DNA from: Arthrobacter rhizophilus
Lineage (GTDB): Bacteria > Actinomycetota > Actinomycetes > Actinomycetales > Micrococcaceae
NCBI RefSeq assembly: GCF_026241105.1
Contig: NZ_JAPFFT010000009.1
Location: 106,240-170,239 of the forward strand
Direction: 5' to 3'
Length of the DNA stretch: 64,000 bases
A model generated the notes under the pieces. It was not told the origin of the DNA. It did not search any database and worked only from the letters and a program-made list of their open reading frames with translations. Shown in pieces: positions 41,695 to 50,916 of this stretch (within the stretch, counting starts at the first letter, position 1; the number at the start of each line of letters is the position of its first letter). A program made the translations under genes and the position numbers.

Positions 41695-42395
41695 CCGTTG
41701 AGAATAACGAAAAGGACATTCAGGTGACTGAAGCTGCAGCTGCTGAGGCAACTGAGACCGCTGCTGCTACCGACGACCGCCGCGGCGGCCGTCGTGGCGA
41801 GCGTGGTGACCGTGGCCAGGGCCGCGGCGACCGTGGTGGCCGTGGTGGCCGCGACGGCGGTCGCGAGGCCGAGAAGAGCCAGTTCGTAGAGCGCGTTGTA
41901 ACCATCAACCGTGTTGCCAAGGTCGTCAAGGGTGGTCGTCGCTTCAGCTTCACCGCCCTGGTGGTCGTCGGTGACGGTAACGGCATGGTTGGCGTTGGCT
42001 ACGGCAAGGCCAAGGAAGTTCCGGCAGCTATTGCAAAGGGCGTTGAAGAGGCTAAGAAGTCCTTCTTCCGCGTTCCCCGCGTTGGCAGCAGCATCCCGCA
42101 CCGCGTGCAGGGTGAGGCCGCAGCAGGCGTTGTCATGCTGCGTCCGGCTTCCCCCGGTACCGGTGTTATCGCCGGTGGTCCGGTCCGCGCGGTACTGGAA
42201 TGCGTCGGTATCCACGACGTTCTCTCCAAGTCGCTCGGTTCCTCGAACGCCATCAACATCGTTCACGCGACTGTTGACGCCCTGAAGCGACTGGAAGAGC
42301 CCGCTTCCGTGGCAGCCCGCCGTGGCCTGCCGCTGGACGAGGTTGCTCCTCCTGCTCTGGTGCGCGCACTCCAGAACCAGAAGGCAGGTGTTTAG
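41691..42395 (+). CDS. rpsE: 30S ribosomal protein S5 with RG-rich N-terminal extension
   Basis: 234 residues from GTG 41691, longer than E. coli S5 (167). The first 60 residues are an Ala/Glu stretch followed by a dense Arg/Gly/Asp segment with repeated DRG and RGG units. The S5 core follows ([59 protein letters not shown]). S5 acts in decoding fidelity and mRNA unwinding; RGG segments bind RNA in many proteins, so the extension may contact mRNA or rRNA. Confidence 0.96.
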   Translation: MTVENNEKDIQVTEAAAAEATETAAATDDRRGGRRGERGDRGQGRGDRGGRGGRDGGREAEKSQFVERVVTINRVAKVVKGGRRFSFTALVVVGDGNGMVGVGYGKAKEVPAAIAKGVEEAKKSFFRVPRVGSSIPHRVQGEAAAGVVMLRPASPGTGVIAGGPVRAVLECVGIHDVLSKSLGSSNAINIVHATVDALKRLEEPASVAARRGLPLDEVAPPALVRALQNQKAGV

Positions 42396-42397
42396 TC

Positions 42398-42604
42398 ATG
42401 GCTAAGAACCTGACTCCCTCCGACGCTCAGTTGGAGATCACCCAGATCAAGGGCGTCATCGGCGCCAAGCAGAACCAGCGTGAAACCCTGCGGTCCCTCG
42501 GCCTCAAGCGCATCGGACACACTGTTGTCCGTACCGCTGATGCCGTGACTGTGGGAATGCTCAACACGGTTCCGCACCTCGTGAATGTAGAGGAGGCGAA
42601 GTAA
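42398..42604 (+). CDS. rpmD: 50S ribosomal protein L30
   Basis: 68 residues, two bases after rpsE. The family core is [21 protein letters not shown] and [12 protein letters not shown], slightly longer than the usual 58-60 residues. Its stop shares a base with the rplO ATG (TAATG), so translation is coupled. Confidence 0.96.
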   Translation: MAKNLTPSDAQLEITQIKGVIGAKQNQRETLRSLGLKRIGHTVVRTADAVTVGMLNTVPHLVNVEEAK

Positions 42605-43086
42605 TGGCTGAGAACAAGACCGCCGCAGAGGCTGCCGACAAGCAGAACACTCTGAAGGTCCACCACCTGCGTCCCGCCCCGGGTGCCAAGACTGCCAAGA
42701 CCCGTGTTGGTCGTGGTGAAGGCTCCAAGGGTAAGACCGCCGGTCGCGGTACCAAGGGTACGAAGGCGCGCTACCAGGTCAAGGCTGGCTTTGCCGGCGG
42801 CCAGTTGCCGCTGCACATGCGCCTGCCGAAGCTTCGCGGCTTCAAGAACCCGTTCCGGGTTGAGTTCCAGGTTGTAAACCTGGACAAGCTCAACGAGCTG
42901 TTCCCGGAAGGTGGCGTTGTCACCGTCGAGTCCCTGGTTGAGAAGGGTGCCGTTCGCAAGAACCAGCCCGTCAAGGTGCTGGGCACCGGCGACATCACCG
43001 TCAAGGTTGACGTCACTGCCCACGCTTTCTCTTCCAGCGCAGCTGAAAAGATTGCAGCAGCAGGCGGAACCACCACAGCCCTCTAA
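42604..43086 (+). CDS. rplO: 50S ribosomal protein L15
   Basis: 160 residues. The Gly-rich N-terminal [21 protein letters not shown] and [21 protein letters not shown] precede the C-terminal [20 protein letters not shown]15 helps late 50S assembly. A very strong terminator 30 bases downstream ends the spc operon here, so secY has a separate promoter. Confidence 0.97.
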   Translation: MAENKTAAEAADKQNTLKVHHLRPAPGAKTAKTRVGRGEGSKGKTAGRGTKGTKARYQVKAGFAGGQLPLHMRLPKLRGFKNPFRVEFQVVNLDKLNELFPEGGVVTVESLVEKGAVRKNQPVKVLGTGDITVKVDVTAHAFSSSAAEKIAAAGGTTTAL

Positions 43087-43116
43087 GGGCTCTGGGGCAC
43101 ATCCCGCTGTGAATCG

Positions 43117-43160
43117 ACTCCCGGTGTGGGGGGCTTAGGCCCCCCACACCGGGAGTTTTT
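43117..43160 (+). terminator. Strong rho-independent terminator after rplO
   Basis: The arms 43117-43134 and 43139-43156 form a perfect 18-bp stem with a 4-base loop (TTAG), followed by TTTT. This is the strongest terminator in the window and splits secY from the spc ribosomal genes. Confidence 0.95.
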
Positions 43161-43181
43161 CGTGTGGAGCGACCCCCTCGA

Positions 43182-43212
43182 TTGTTCGCATGGCGTGTGA
43201 AGCCGTTAGACT
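43182..43212 (+). promoter_or_regulatory. Predicted promoter for secY-adk
   Basis: TTGTTC (43182-43187) and TAGACT (43207-43212) are 19 bp apart, a little long. TAGACT matches the -10 element before tuf and tRNA-Trp. It lies directly after the rplO terminator and 60 bases before secY. Confidence 0.45.
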
Positions 43213-43271
43213 CGGGTGTTGGGTTTCAATGACCCCTTCGACACCCTTGGACTTTTAACTCAGGAGGACGC

Positions 43272-44582
43272 TTGCTAAGCGCATTCGGCCGGGCATTTCG
43301 GACGCCTGATCTGCGACGCAAGTTGTTGTTCACGCTGGGAATCATCACAATCTTCCGCTTGGGCGCTTTTATCCCCTCGCCTGGTGTGAGCTACCAAAAT
43401 GTTCAACAATGTTTGTCAAGCAATCAGGACCAGGGCGGCCTCTACCAGCTCGTCAACCTTTTCAGCGGTGGTGCACTGCTGCAGGTTTCGATCTTTGCCC
43501 TGGGGATCATGCCGTACATCACGGCCAGCATCATCGTGCAGCTGCTCCGCGTGGTCATTCCGCGGTTCCAGCAACTATACGAAGAAGGTGCCTCGGGCCA
43601 GTCGAAGCTGACGCAGTACACGCGCTATCTAACCATCGCGCTGGGTCTGTTGAACGCCACCACCCTGGTGTCCCTGGCGCGCTCCGGGCAGCTGCTGCCC
43701 AACTGCCAGCTGCCCATCATCCCGGACACCAGCATCATCGCCACGATTCTCGTGGTCATCACGCTGACGGCCGGTACGGGCCTCATCATGTGGATGGGCG
43801 AACTGGTCACCGAGAAGGGCGTGGGCAACGGTATGTCGCTGCTCATCTTCACGTCCATCGCTGCCGGCTTCCCGACCTCCCTGGGTGCCATCTGGCGTTC
43901 CAAGGGCCCGGGTACCTTCTTCACGGTGTTGGCCATCGGCCTGGTGACCGTCGCTCTCGTAGTGTTCGTGGAGCAGTCCCAGCGGCGCATTCCGGTCCAG
44001 TACGCCAAGCGTATGATCGGCCGGCGCACCGTCGGCGGCACCAGCACCTACATCCCCATCAAAGTGAACATGGCCGGCGTCGTGCCCGTCATCTTCGCTT
44101 CCTCCATGCTCTACTTGCCCGGACTGATTGCACAGTTCAATCGGCCCAAGGCAGGAGAGTCACTGGCCCCGTGGGTTGAGTGGGTCAACAACAACCTCAC
44201 CCGTGGCGACCACCCCATCTACATGGCGCTGTATTTCGTCATGATTGTTTTCTTCACGTACTTCTATGTCGCGATCACCTTCAACCCTGAAGAGGTCTCG
44301 GACAACATGAAGAAGTATGGCGGGTTCATTCCGGGCATCCGGGCGGGTAAACCGACCGCGGACTACCTGCAGTACGTGCTTTCCAGAATCACCCTCCCTG
44401 GCGCCCTTTACCTGGGCTTCGTGGCGTTGATTCCGCTGGTTGCACTCGTCCTGATCAACGCCAACCAGAACTTCCCGTTCGGTGGCACATCAATTCTGAT
44501 CATGGTGGGTGTGGGCCTCGAAACCGTCAAGCAGATTGATGCGCAGCTACAACAACGTCACTACGAAGGGCTTTTGCGATGA
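43272..44582 (+). CDS. secY: Preprotein translocase subunit SecY
   Basis: 436 residues from TTG 43272 (MLSAFGRAFRTPDLRRKLLFT), with CAGGAGGA six bases before. Ten transmembrane segments are visible, including the plug region and the conserved GIMPYITASIIVQLL and cytoplasmic loops with GGFIPGIRAGKPT. SecY forms the Sec channel with SecE from 5.9 kb. Its stop overlaps adk (ATGA). Confidence 0.97.
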   Translation: MLSAFGRAFRTPDLRRKLLFTLGIITIFRLGAFIPSPGVSYQNVQQCLSSNQDQGGLYQLVNLFSGGALLQVSIFALGIMPYITASIIVQLLRVVIPRFQQLYEEGASGQSKLTQYTRYLTIALGLLNATTLVSLARSGQLLPNCQLPIIPDTSIIATILVVITLTAGTGLIMWMGELVTEKGVGNGMSLLIFTSIAAGFPTSLGAIWRSKGPGTFFTVLAIGLVTVALVVFVEQSQRRIPVQYAKRMIGRRTVGGTSTYIPIKVNMAGVVPVIFASSMLYLPGLIAQFNRPKAGESLAPWVEWVNNNLTRGDHPIYMALYFVMIVFFTYFYVAITFNPEEVSDNMKKYGGFIPGIRAGKPTADYLQYVLSRITLPGALYLGFVALIPLVALVLINANQNFPFGGTSILIMVGVGLETVKQIDAQLQQRHYEGLLR

Positions 44583-45157
44583 CGAGAATGCTGATCATTG
44601 GACCTCCGGGTTCGGGCAAGGGAACGCAGGCTGAGCGGATTTCCGAGCGCCTGGGCGTAGTCGCCATTTCCACGGGCGATATCTTCCGTGTAAACGTCAG
44701 GGGCGAAACCCCCCTAGGTATCGAAGCCAAGAAGTACATGGACGCCGGCGATTTCGTTCCGGACAGCGTGACCAACAAGATGGTCCGTGACCGCTTGAGC
44801 GAAGGCGACGTCGAAAACGGCTTCCTGCTTGACGGTTACCCACGCACCACTGCCCAGGTGGAATACCTGGACCAGATCCTTGCCGACACCGAAGAGAAGC
44901 TCGACGTCGTGCTTCAGCTGACGGCCGACGACGAGGAACTTGTTTCGCGCTTGCTGGGACGCGCCAAGGAGACCGGGCGCTCGGATGACAACGAAGGTGT
45001 CATCCGCCACCGCCTGGACCTCTACCACGAGCAGACGGAAGCCGTGGTGGCCAAGTACGCCGAACGTGGCATCCTGACCAAGGTTGATGGCATTGGCGGC
45101 ATCGACGAGGTCACTGACCGCGTGTTGCTGGCCATCGAGGCGGCCAAGGCGGTCTAG
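44579..45157 (+). CDS. adk: Adenylate kinase
   Basis: 192 residues. The P-loop IIGPPGSGKGTQAERI (residues 8-16 core), the AMP-binding VAISTGDIFRVNVRG and the LDGYPRTTAQVEYLD segment are clear. The LID region is short, as is usual in actinobacterial enzymes. The reaction is ATP plus AMP to two ADP. Its start overlaps the secY stop (ATGA). A terminator follows. Confidence 0.96.
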   Translation: MTRMLIIGPPGSGKGTQAERISERLGVVAISTGDIFRVNVRGETPLGIEAKKYMDAGDFVPDSVTNKMVRDRLSEGDVENGFLLDGYPRTTAQVEYLDQILADTEEKLDVVLQLTADDEELVSRLLGRAKETGRSDDNEGVIRHRLDLYHEQTEAVVAKYAERGILTKVDGIGGIDEVTDRVLLAIEAAKAV

Positions 45158-45177
45158 TCCCGCAATACTTGCTGAAA

Positions 45178-45217
45178 GGGTGTGTCCTGGCGCCGTGAGC
45201 GCGGGACACACCCTTTT
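45178..45217 (+). terminator. Rho-independent terminator after adk
   Basis: GGGTGTGTCC (45178-45187) pairs with GGACACACCC (45204-45213) around a GC-rich loop and is followed by TTTTCTG. It separates adk from map. Confidence 0.88.
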
Positions 45218-45360
45218 CTGTTCCCCCCCCTGCGCGGGGTCCAAAGCAGCGGTGCTTCCTGGATCGATCTCAGGGCCGGTTTCGGCCTGGGTCGCTGATG
45301 CCGGAAAATAGGGAAGACTTGGGACCGATCGGATCCCGCACCACACTACAAGAGGAGACC

Positions 45361-46188
45361 ATGGCGTTCGGCCAGCCCCGCATCGAATACAAGTCCAACG
45401 AGCAAATGCGCAAGATGCACGAGGCCGGATTGGTCCTCAGCAGCGCCCTCGACGCGGCCGTTGGGGCTGCGAAACCCGGTGTCACCACGCGGGAGATCGA
45501 CGCCGCCTTTGCGGCGGTTCTGATCGACGCTGGAGCCAAGTCGAACTTCCTCGGGTACCACGGCTTCCCTGCCACCATCTGCACCTCCGTCAACGAGGAA
45601 GTCGTCCACGGCATCCCCGGCGACCGTGTCCTGCAGGACGGGGACATCATTTCGATTGATGGCGGTGCGATTGTTGATGGTTGGCACTCCGACTCCGCAC
45701 GGACCGTGATAGTTGGCACTGCCGACCCCGAAGACCAGCGGCTTTCGGACGTCACCCAGGCCGCCATGTGGCGTGGAATCGCTGCGTTGGCCAAGGGCAA
45801 GTTCGTCGGCGACATCGGAAACGCCGTGGACGACTACGTCTCTTCCGTGCCGGGGAAACCGCTGGGCATCTTGGAAGACTACGTAGGACACGGTATCGGT
45901 TCCGAGATGCACATGGCCCCTGACGTCTTGAACTTTCGCACCACGCATCGGGGCCCCAAGATCCGGCCGGGATTGTGCCTCGCCATTGAGCCCATGCTCG
46001 TCCGTGGCGGCATCGAAACCGTCACCCTCGACGACGAATGGACCGTGGTGACCACCGACGGCAAGCGTTCCTGCCAATGGGAGCACTCGGTCGCCGTGCA
46101 CGAAAAGGGCATCTGGGTGCTTTCCGCCCCCGACGGCGGCGCAGAGCAGTTGGTGCCGCTCGGCGTCGTGCCCGTTCCGATTCCCTGA
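45361..46188 (+). CDS. map: Methionine aminopeptidase, type I
   Basis: 275 residues from ATG 45361 (MAFGQPRIEYKSNEQMRKM) with AGAGGAG upstream; the upstream in-frame ATG at 45298 has no ribosome site. The pita-bread fold landmarks are YHGFPATICTSVNEEVVHGIPG, DIISIDGGAIVDGWHSDSART with the metal-binding aspartates, VGHGIGSEMH with the histidine, and LAIEPMLV with the glutamate. It removes the initiator methionine. It follows adk after a terminator and is separated from infA by an inserted importer and peptidase. Confidence 0.95.
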   Translation: MAFGQPRIEYKSNEQMRKMHEAGLVLSSALDAAVGAAKPGVTTREIDAAFAAVLIDAGAKSNFLGYHGFPATICTSVNEEVVHGIPGDRVLQDGDIISIDGGAIVDGWHSDSARTVIVGTADPEDQRLSDVTQAAMWRGIAALAKGKFVGDIGNAVDDYVSSVPGKPLGILEDYVGHGIGSEMHMAPDVLNFRTTHRGPKIRPGLCLAIEPMLVRGGIETVTLDDEWTVVTTDGKRSCQWEHSVAVHEKGIWVLSAPDGGAEQLVPLGVVPVPIP

Positions 46189-46201
46189 TCAGACGCGGCT
46201 G

Positions 46202-46267
46202 CCCAACTAGCTCGCATTAGATGTCGTTCTGAACCGTCAAAACGACACTAACTGCGAGCTAGTTGGG
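46202..46267. repeat. Long palindromic element after map
   Basis: CCCAACTAGCTCGCA (46202-46216) is matched by its exact complement ending at 46267; inner segments around GTCGTT/AACGAC extend the pairing with a short bulge. The element fills the gap between convergent genes. With no T-run it looks more like a REP-type intergenic palindrome than a classic terminator, though it could serve both. Confidence 0.6.
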
Positions 46268-46295
46268 CGGGGGGCAGCACTCGGCGCGTAGGGCC

Positions 46296-47642
46296 TTAGC
46301 TCTTGAGCTTGGGCTTCACGTCCTTGGTATAAATTCCGTCTAGGGTTGCCTTGAGGTCCGTCATGGTCGCTTTCACGTCGCCCTGCTGGGTGAGGATCTT
46401 CGCGGCGGCCTTGGCCATTTCCTGATCGGCACCGGGCAGGAACACGCGGGCGTTGTCCTGCACCTTGGTGACGGCGAGCTGATCCATGGCCGTCTTGATC
46501 TGGGGCGTCTTGGCGAGGACTGCGGTCATGTCCGCGGAGACACGGGTGGGCATGTAGCCCGTTGCGGCGGAGAAGGCTGCGGTGTTTTCCGGTTCGGTCA
46601 TGAATTTCAGGAAGGTGGCAGCGGCGAGCTGGACCTCCTTGCTGACGCCGCTGGGAATGCCGAGGCCGGCGCCGCCCGTGGGGCAGACGTTGGTCTCAGC
46701 CTTGGGGCCGCCCGGCATGAAGCCGACGCCGACGTTGAACTTAGCGGACTTCAGCACGCCCAGCAGGTCACCAGTGGAGGAGATCGTGGTGGACGTAATG
46801 CCTGCGGCAAAGTCGTCCGCAGCGTTCTTGGAGGAAACGCCAGCCCACTTGTCCTTGTAGATCGAGTCCTGGGCCCACTGGAGGGCCGTGACGGACTCAG
46901 TGGAATCGCAGTTGAAGGTCCACCCATTGGACCAGCTGCCGCCCCAGCCCCACAGGTTGTTCTGCAGTGTCCAGCCGGCGTATCCGGCGAGGGCCGGGTA
47001 GATGTAGGCGTACTTCGCGCCCGAGCTGGCCTGTAGCTTGGGGGCCCACTCGGCAAATTCCTGCCAGGTCTTCGGCGCCCGGTCCGGAAGGCCGGCGGCT
47101 TTGAAGTGGTCCTTGTTGTAGTAGAAGAGCGGGGTGGAGCGGCCGTAGGGGAGCGCCCACTGCTTGTTGGCGTACTGGTAGTCCGCTACGAGGGACTTCT
47201 GGAAGTCATCAATTTTGAAGTCCAACTGCTTGATGAGTCCGTCCAACGGAATGATGTTGCCGTTGGTGTAGTAGCGGAACCACCAGACGTCGGAGAGCAC
47301 CACGAGGCCGGGGAGGGCTGACTTAGCAGCCTGCGAAGTCTGGAACTTCTGGGCGATTTCCTCGTAGTTGGCGCCTGCCGTCACGAGGTTCACCTTGATG
47401 TCCGGGAACTTCGCCTGGAATTTGTCGATGATGGATTGCTCGACGGTCTGCGACTGTCCGGGGTGGCTGGTCCAAAAGTCGAACGAGCCCGCAGCCTTGA
47501 CGCCGGTGAAGTCGATGTCTGAGGGTGCGCTGCTTGCAACGCTGCCGCCGGTTGACGGACCGCCGCAAGCCGCCAGAGCTGCGGCGCCGACTCCAAGTCC
47601 GGCGAGCCCCAGGAAGTTTCTACGGTCAAGATTCATTGCCAT
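46296..47642 (-). CDS. ABC importer solute-binding lipoprotein (UgpB-like)
   Basis: About 448 residues from ATG 47642 (MAMNLDRRNF), chosen for the GAGAGGA six bases before. The signal peptide has a Tat-like twin Arg (DRRNFLGLAG) and a lipobox LAAC with Cys26, so it is a membrane-anchored binding protein. The mature part matches family 1 solute-binding proteins of the UgpB type (ALPYGRSTPLFYYNKDHFKAAGL; PKTWQEFAEWAPKL). The substrate may be glycerol-phosphate or an oligosaccharide; the sequence does not decide. It is the last gene of its operon. Confidence 0.85.
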   Translation of the reverse strand: MAMNLDRRNFLGLAGLGVGAAALAACGGPSTGGSVASSAPSDIDFTGVKAAGSFDFWTSHPGQSQTVEQSIIDKFQAKFPDIKVNLVTAGANYEEIAQKFQTSQAAKSALPGLVVLSDVWWFRYYTNGNIIPLDGLIKQLDFKIDDFQKSLVADYQYANKQWALPYGRSTPLFYYNKDHFKAAGLPDRAPKTWQEFAEWAPKLQASSGAKYAYIYPALAGYAGWTLQNNLWGWGGSWSNGWTFNCDSTESVTALQWAQDSIYKDKWAGVSSKNAADDFAAGITSTTISSTGDLLGVLKSAKFNVGVGFMPGGPKAETNVCPTGGAGLGIPSGVSKEVQLAAATFLKFMTEPENTAAFSAATGYMPTRVSADMTAVLAKTPQIKTAMDQLAVTKVQDNARVFLPGADQEMAKAAAKILTQQGDVKATMTDLKATLDGIYTKDVKPKLKS

Positions 47643-47744
47643 GGTTTGTCCTCTCAAGGATGCAAAGGTGGTGAGGTTTGGTTTGGAAGCTTCGGCCAGG
47701 CCGAAGTACGGCCGGGGTAGGCCGCGGGTGACGGTGGGGTGTTG

Positions 47745-48683
47745 CTAACCGGTGACGCTGCCCTGGGTGAGCCCGGCAACGATATAGCGTTGCAACGCGG
47801 CGAAGACCAGGAGGATGGGGATGATCACCAGGACTGCCCCGGCCATCAAGATCCCCCAGCCGGCGCCGTTTCCTTCTGAGTTCTGAAGCAGGGTCAGCCC
47901 GACCGGGAGGGTCATGGTTTCCGGTCGGTCCGTGATGATCAGCGGCCAGATGTAGTCGTTCCATTCGCTCACCACGGTGACGAGGGCCACGGTGGCGATG
48001 GAGGGGAGCGACACGGGGACGACGACTTGCCACAGCCTGCGCCAATGGCCCGCACCGTCGATTTCTGCGGCTTCGAGGATGGACCCCGGGAGCGTCTTGA
48101 AATGCTGGCGAAGGAGGAAGGTTCCGAAAGCCGTGCCGAGACCCGGAAGGATGATTCCCCACAAGGTGTTCTTGCCGCCCATTCCGGCAATCAAGATGTA
48201 GTTAGGGAGGATCGACACCTGCGGGGGAACCATCAGGGCCACGAGGATCACGACGAAGATGACGTTCTTGAACGGGAACCGGACAAACACCAGGGCGTAA
48301 GCCGTCAGAATAGCCAGGATCACCTTCACCGTGGAGCCCACAGCGGTGACGATCAGGCTGTTCAGGAAGAACCGTGCGAACGGCACCGTGGTCATGGCAG
48401 TGTGGTAATTCTCCAGGTTCAGGCCCTGCGGCAGGATTTTGAGATCCGTGGTGACGATCTCGCCGGGCTGCTTGAAGGAACTCAGCAACATCCACAACAG
48501 CGGCAGGACCACCACCAGGGTGGCCACGATCAGCGGGATGTAGCCTCCAGCCAGCGTCTGGACAAGGTTTGCGCGGGAGAATGGCCGGTCGCGGCGCACG
48601 GGGAGCTCCGGACCGCCGTCGGGAGCTTTCAGGGTCCCGACGCCGGTTGCGGGGTTGGGACTGACGGGAGAGAGCGTGCTCAT
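47745..48683 (-). CDS. Sugar ABC transporter permease (MalG/UgpE type)
   Basis: About 312 residues from ATG 48683, which overlaps the stop of the upstream permease (ATGA). Six transmembrane segments follow a 40-residue polar N-terminus. The EAA loop, EAAEIDGAGHWRRLWQVVVP, that docks the ATPase is intact. It works with the other permease and the binding lipoprotein. No ATPase is encoded here; actinobacteria often share one MsiK-type ATPase among such importers. Confidence 0.88.
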   Translation of the reverse strand: MSTLSPVSPNPATGVGTLKAPDGGPELPVRRDRPFSRANLVQTLAGGYIPLIVATLVVVLPLLWMLLSSFKQPGEIVTTDLKILPQGLNLENYHTAMTTVPFARFFLNSLIVTAVGSTVKVILAILTAYALVFVRFPFKNVIFVVILVALMVPPQVSILPNYILIAGMGGKNTLWGIILPGLGTAFGTFLLRQHFKTLPGSILEAAEIDGAGHWRRLWQVVVPVSLPSIATVALVTVVSEWNDYIWPLIITDRPETMTLPVGLTLLQNSEGNGAGWGILMAGAVLVIIPILLVFAALQRYIVAGLTQGSVTG

Positions 48684-49630
48684 GAGTAGTGCACCTTCCG
48701 TTCGACGAACCGCAGCTGGAGCACGGTGATGATGAGCAGGATGACGAAGAGCACCACTGAGATGGCGGCGGAGTACCCGGCGCGGTTGTAGGCTCCGAAG
48801 GCCTGAAGATAGGCCTCGTAGATCAGCGTGCTGGTGCCGTTGCCAAGCGGTGTCATGATGCGGATCAGGTCGAAGGCCTGCAGCGAGCTGATCATCGTGG
48901 TGATCAGCAGGAAGAACGTGGTGGGCGAGAGCAGCGGAACGGAAATGCTCATGAAGCGGCGGAAGCCGTTGGCGCCATCCAGGGAAGCTGCCTCCATGAC
49001 ATCCTTCGGGAGCGACTGGAGCCCTGCGAGGTACACGACGGCGCAGTAGCCCAGGTTCTTCCAGACGTAGACGATGATGACCATCACGAGCGAGAGCTGC
49101 GGATCGTTGATCCACTGGGGGCTTTGCTGGCCAATGCCCCGGAGCAACCAGGACAGCACGCCGTAACCGGGGTCGAAGATGAACAGCCACACGAGGCCAA
49201 CACCTACGCCGCTGAGGACGTAGGGGGCAAAGACGGCAGAGCGCGCAAAGGTGGTGCCGCGTACCTTCGCGTTCAAGGCCAGGGCCACCAACAGGCCCAG
49301 CACCATGGAACCGCCGACAGTGACCACGGTGAAGACGAGGGTGGTGCCGAGTACTTGGGGGGCGTCGGAGCTAGTGAAGAAGTTGATGTAGTTGTCGAAC
49401 CCCACAACGGTGGCCGACGCTGAGCCCAAGGTCCAGTCAAGGGTTGAGTAATACATGTTGTTGATCAAGGGCAGATACGTGAACACCGCGATCAGCGCCA
49501 AGTTCGGCAACGCCAGCGCCAGGAAAACAAAGAAGTCGCGACGGGTTCGGCCGGACCAACGTCCCCGGCGCGGAGGGGCCTGGACAGTCTGCGCGGGGGC
49601 CGCGGGGCTGCCAGTCAGTTGTCTTGTCAT
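48680..49630 (-). CDS. Sugar ABC transporter permease (MalF/UgpA type)
   Basis: 316 residues. An Arg-rich N-terminus with twin basic residues precedes six transmembrane segments. The EAA loop MEAASLDGANGFRRFMSISVP is intact. It is the first gene of the minus-strand operon of permease, permease, binding protein; the 235 bases upstream (49631-49865) separate it from a divergent peptidase gene and show no clear operator. Confidence 0.88.
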   Translation of the reverse strand: MTRQLTGSPAAPAQTVQAPPRRGRWSGRTRRDFFVFLALALPNLALIAVFTYLPLINNMYYSTLDWTLGSASATVVGFDNYINFFTSSDAPQVLGTTLVFTVVTVGGSMVLGLLVALALNAKVRGTTFARSAVFAPYVLSGVGVGLVWLFIFDPGYGVLSWLLRGIGQQSPQWINDPQLSLVMVIIVYVWKNLGYCAVVYLAGLQSLPKDVMEAASLDGANGFRRFMSISVPLLSPTTFFLLITTMISSLQAFDLIRIMTPLGNGTSTLIYEAYLQAFGAYNRAGYSAAISVVLFVILLIITVLQLRFVERKVHYS

Positions 49631-49865
49631 TGGAAGTCTCTAACGGTTTGCAGATATTGGGGCACGCCAGACTCCGTGGGTTGGGTGAAGGGGCGGCTAG
49701 TTTTACCTCACCACACGGGAGGACCTGTCAAGTCAAAAAGAGAGCCAACTCCGGGATTGTTGGACAAGCCTTCCGCGGTCGTTTACTCGATGTTCCGTAG
49801 AAGGTGGGGCCCTGTTTACATTCGAGGCACGACTACCGTTTGTGCAGAAGGAGCAGAATAGGCAC

Positions 49866-50816
49866 ATGACTTCCAAGATCACTGATGTGCCAGGAATCCG
49901 GGTGGGACATGTCCAGCGGATCGGCGATGGCTGGCTGAGCGGGGTGACCGTGGTCCTTCCGCCGCCGGGGACTGTTGGATCGGTGGATGTGCGCGGCGGC
50001 GGTCCGGGCACGCACGAGACGGATGCGCTTGACCCCACCACCCTGGTGTCCATAGTCGATGCTGTAGTGCTCACGGGTGGGAGCGCCTTCGGGTTGATCA
50101 CGGCCCACGGTGCCCAGCGATGGTGCGAAGAGCAGGGGCGCGGTTTCGCCGTGCCCGGGGGAGTGGTGCCGATCGTTCCCGCCGCGGCGATCTTCGACTT
50201 GGGTCGCGGCGGCGACTTTGCCGCCCGACCGGACGAAGCCATGGGTTACGCAGCAGCGGCCGCGGCTGCAGCCTCAAGCGGGCACGCCGACGTCGTACGC
50301 GGAAACGCCGGCGCCGGCACGGGAGCAGTGATTGGCCGCGGCGCGTTCAAAGGGGGAGTGGGCACGTCCTCCATCACCCTTGACAACGGAGTGGTGGTGG
50401 GTGCGCTCGCAGTGGTGAACGCGCTGGGGATGCCTTTTGGCACGTCGCCCCGGTGGTCGGCGCCCGGGAACGCGAAAGCGGGGACGCCCCCGGCGTTGAA
50501 CACCACGCTTGTTGTCGTCGCTACGAACGCGCTCCTCGACCCCGCCGAATGCAAGCGCACGGCGAGTGCGGCACATGCCGGACTCGCCCGGGCCCTGAGT
50601 CCTTCCCATACCCTCGCCGACGGCGACACTGTGTTCGCGCTGGCGACGGGCGCCGTCGGGCTTGACCGCAGTTCGGAGCAAGCGAGGCAGGTTTCGCTCA
50701 TTACCTTGCAAAGCGCCGCGGCAGACGCCGTGCGCCTGGCTGTTCTTGACGGCGTCGCGTCCGCTGAAACAACGACGACGGCGGCAGGGACCTTCCCGTC
50801 CTACGGCGCGGTTTAG
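49866..50816 (+). CDS. P1-family (DmpA-like) peptidase
   Basis: About 316 residues from ATG 49866 (MTSKITDVPGIRVGHV), with AGAAGGAG 12 bases upstream; a GTG at 49842 is the alternative and would precede that site. The protein matches the S58 self-processing peptidases (DmpA, NylC and actinobacterial homologues): VLTGGSAFGL, GNAGAGTGAVIGRGA and KGGVGTSSITL, where cleavage exposes the N-terminal nucleophile Ser or Thr. The substrate is unknown; relatives cut N-terminal residues or cyclic amides. It lies between the importer and infA with its own upstream region. Confidence 0.85.
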   Translation: MTSKITDVPGIRVGHVQRIGDGWLSGVTVVLPPPGTVGSVDVRGGGPGTHETDALDPTTLVSIVDAVVLTGGSAFGLITAHGAQRWCEEQGRGFAVPGGVVPIVPAAAIFDLGRGGDFAARPDEAMGYAAAAAAAASSGHADVVRGNAGAGTGAVIGRGAFKGGVGTSSITLDNGVVVGALAVVNALGMPFGTSPRWSAPGNAKAGTPPALNTTLVVVATNALLDPAECKRTASAAHAGLARALSPSHTLADGDTVFALATGAVGLDRSSEQARQVSLITLQSAAADAVRLAVLDGVASAETTTTAAGTFPSYGAV

Positions 50817-50849
50817 CGTGTTTAATGGGATTTCGCGACCCGGGGAAGA

Positions 50850-50879
50850 GTGACACCGTGCCGGTGTCTGCGCTAGCAT
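50850..50879 (+). promoter_or_regulatory. Predicted infA promoter P1
   Basis: GTGACA (50850-50855) and TAGCAT (50874-50879) are 18 bp apart, about 195 bases before infA. Confidence 0.35.
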
Positions 50880-50887
50880 GGGCGGAT

Positions 50888-50916
50888 TTAACTTTCGCGC
50901 CGTATTGGCGTAGAGT
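50888..50916 (+). promoter_or_regulatory. Predicted infA promoter P2
   Basis: TTAACT (50888-50893) and TAGAGT (50911-50916) are 17 bp apart, about 155 bases before infA. It lies just downstream of P1, giving tandem promoters for the infA-rpmJ-rpsM-rpsK string. Confidence 0.45.

Noticed and set aside
45226..45233. A run of eight C residues after the adk terminator as a phase-variation tract.
   Set aside because: It lies outside any gene, in the spacer before map, so slippage would not change a reading frame.
49631..49700. A possible LacI-family operator (AACGGTTTGC) before the importer operon.
   Set aside because: Only one half-site is visible; the other half does not match, so the evidence is too weak.
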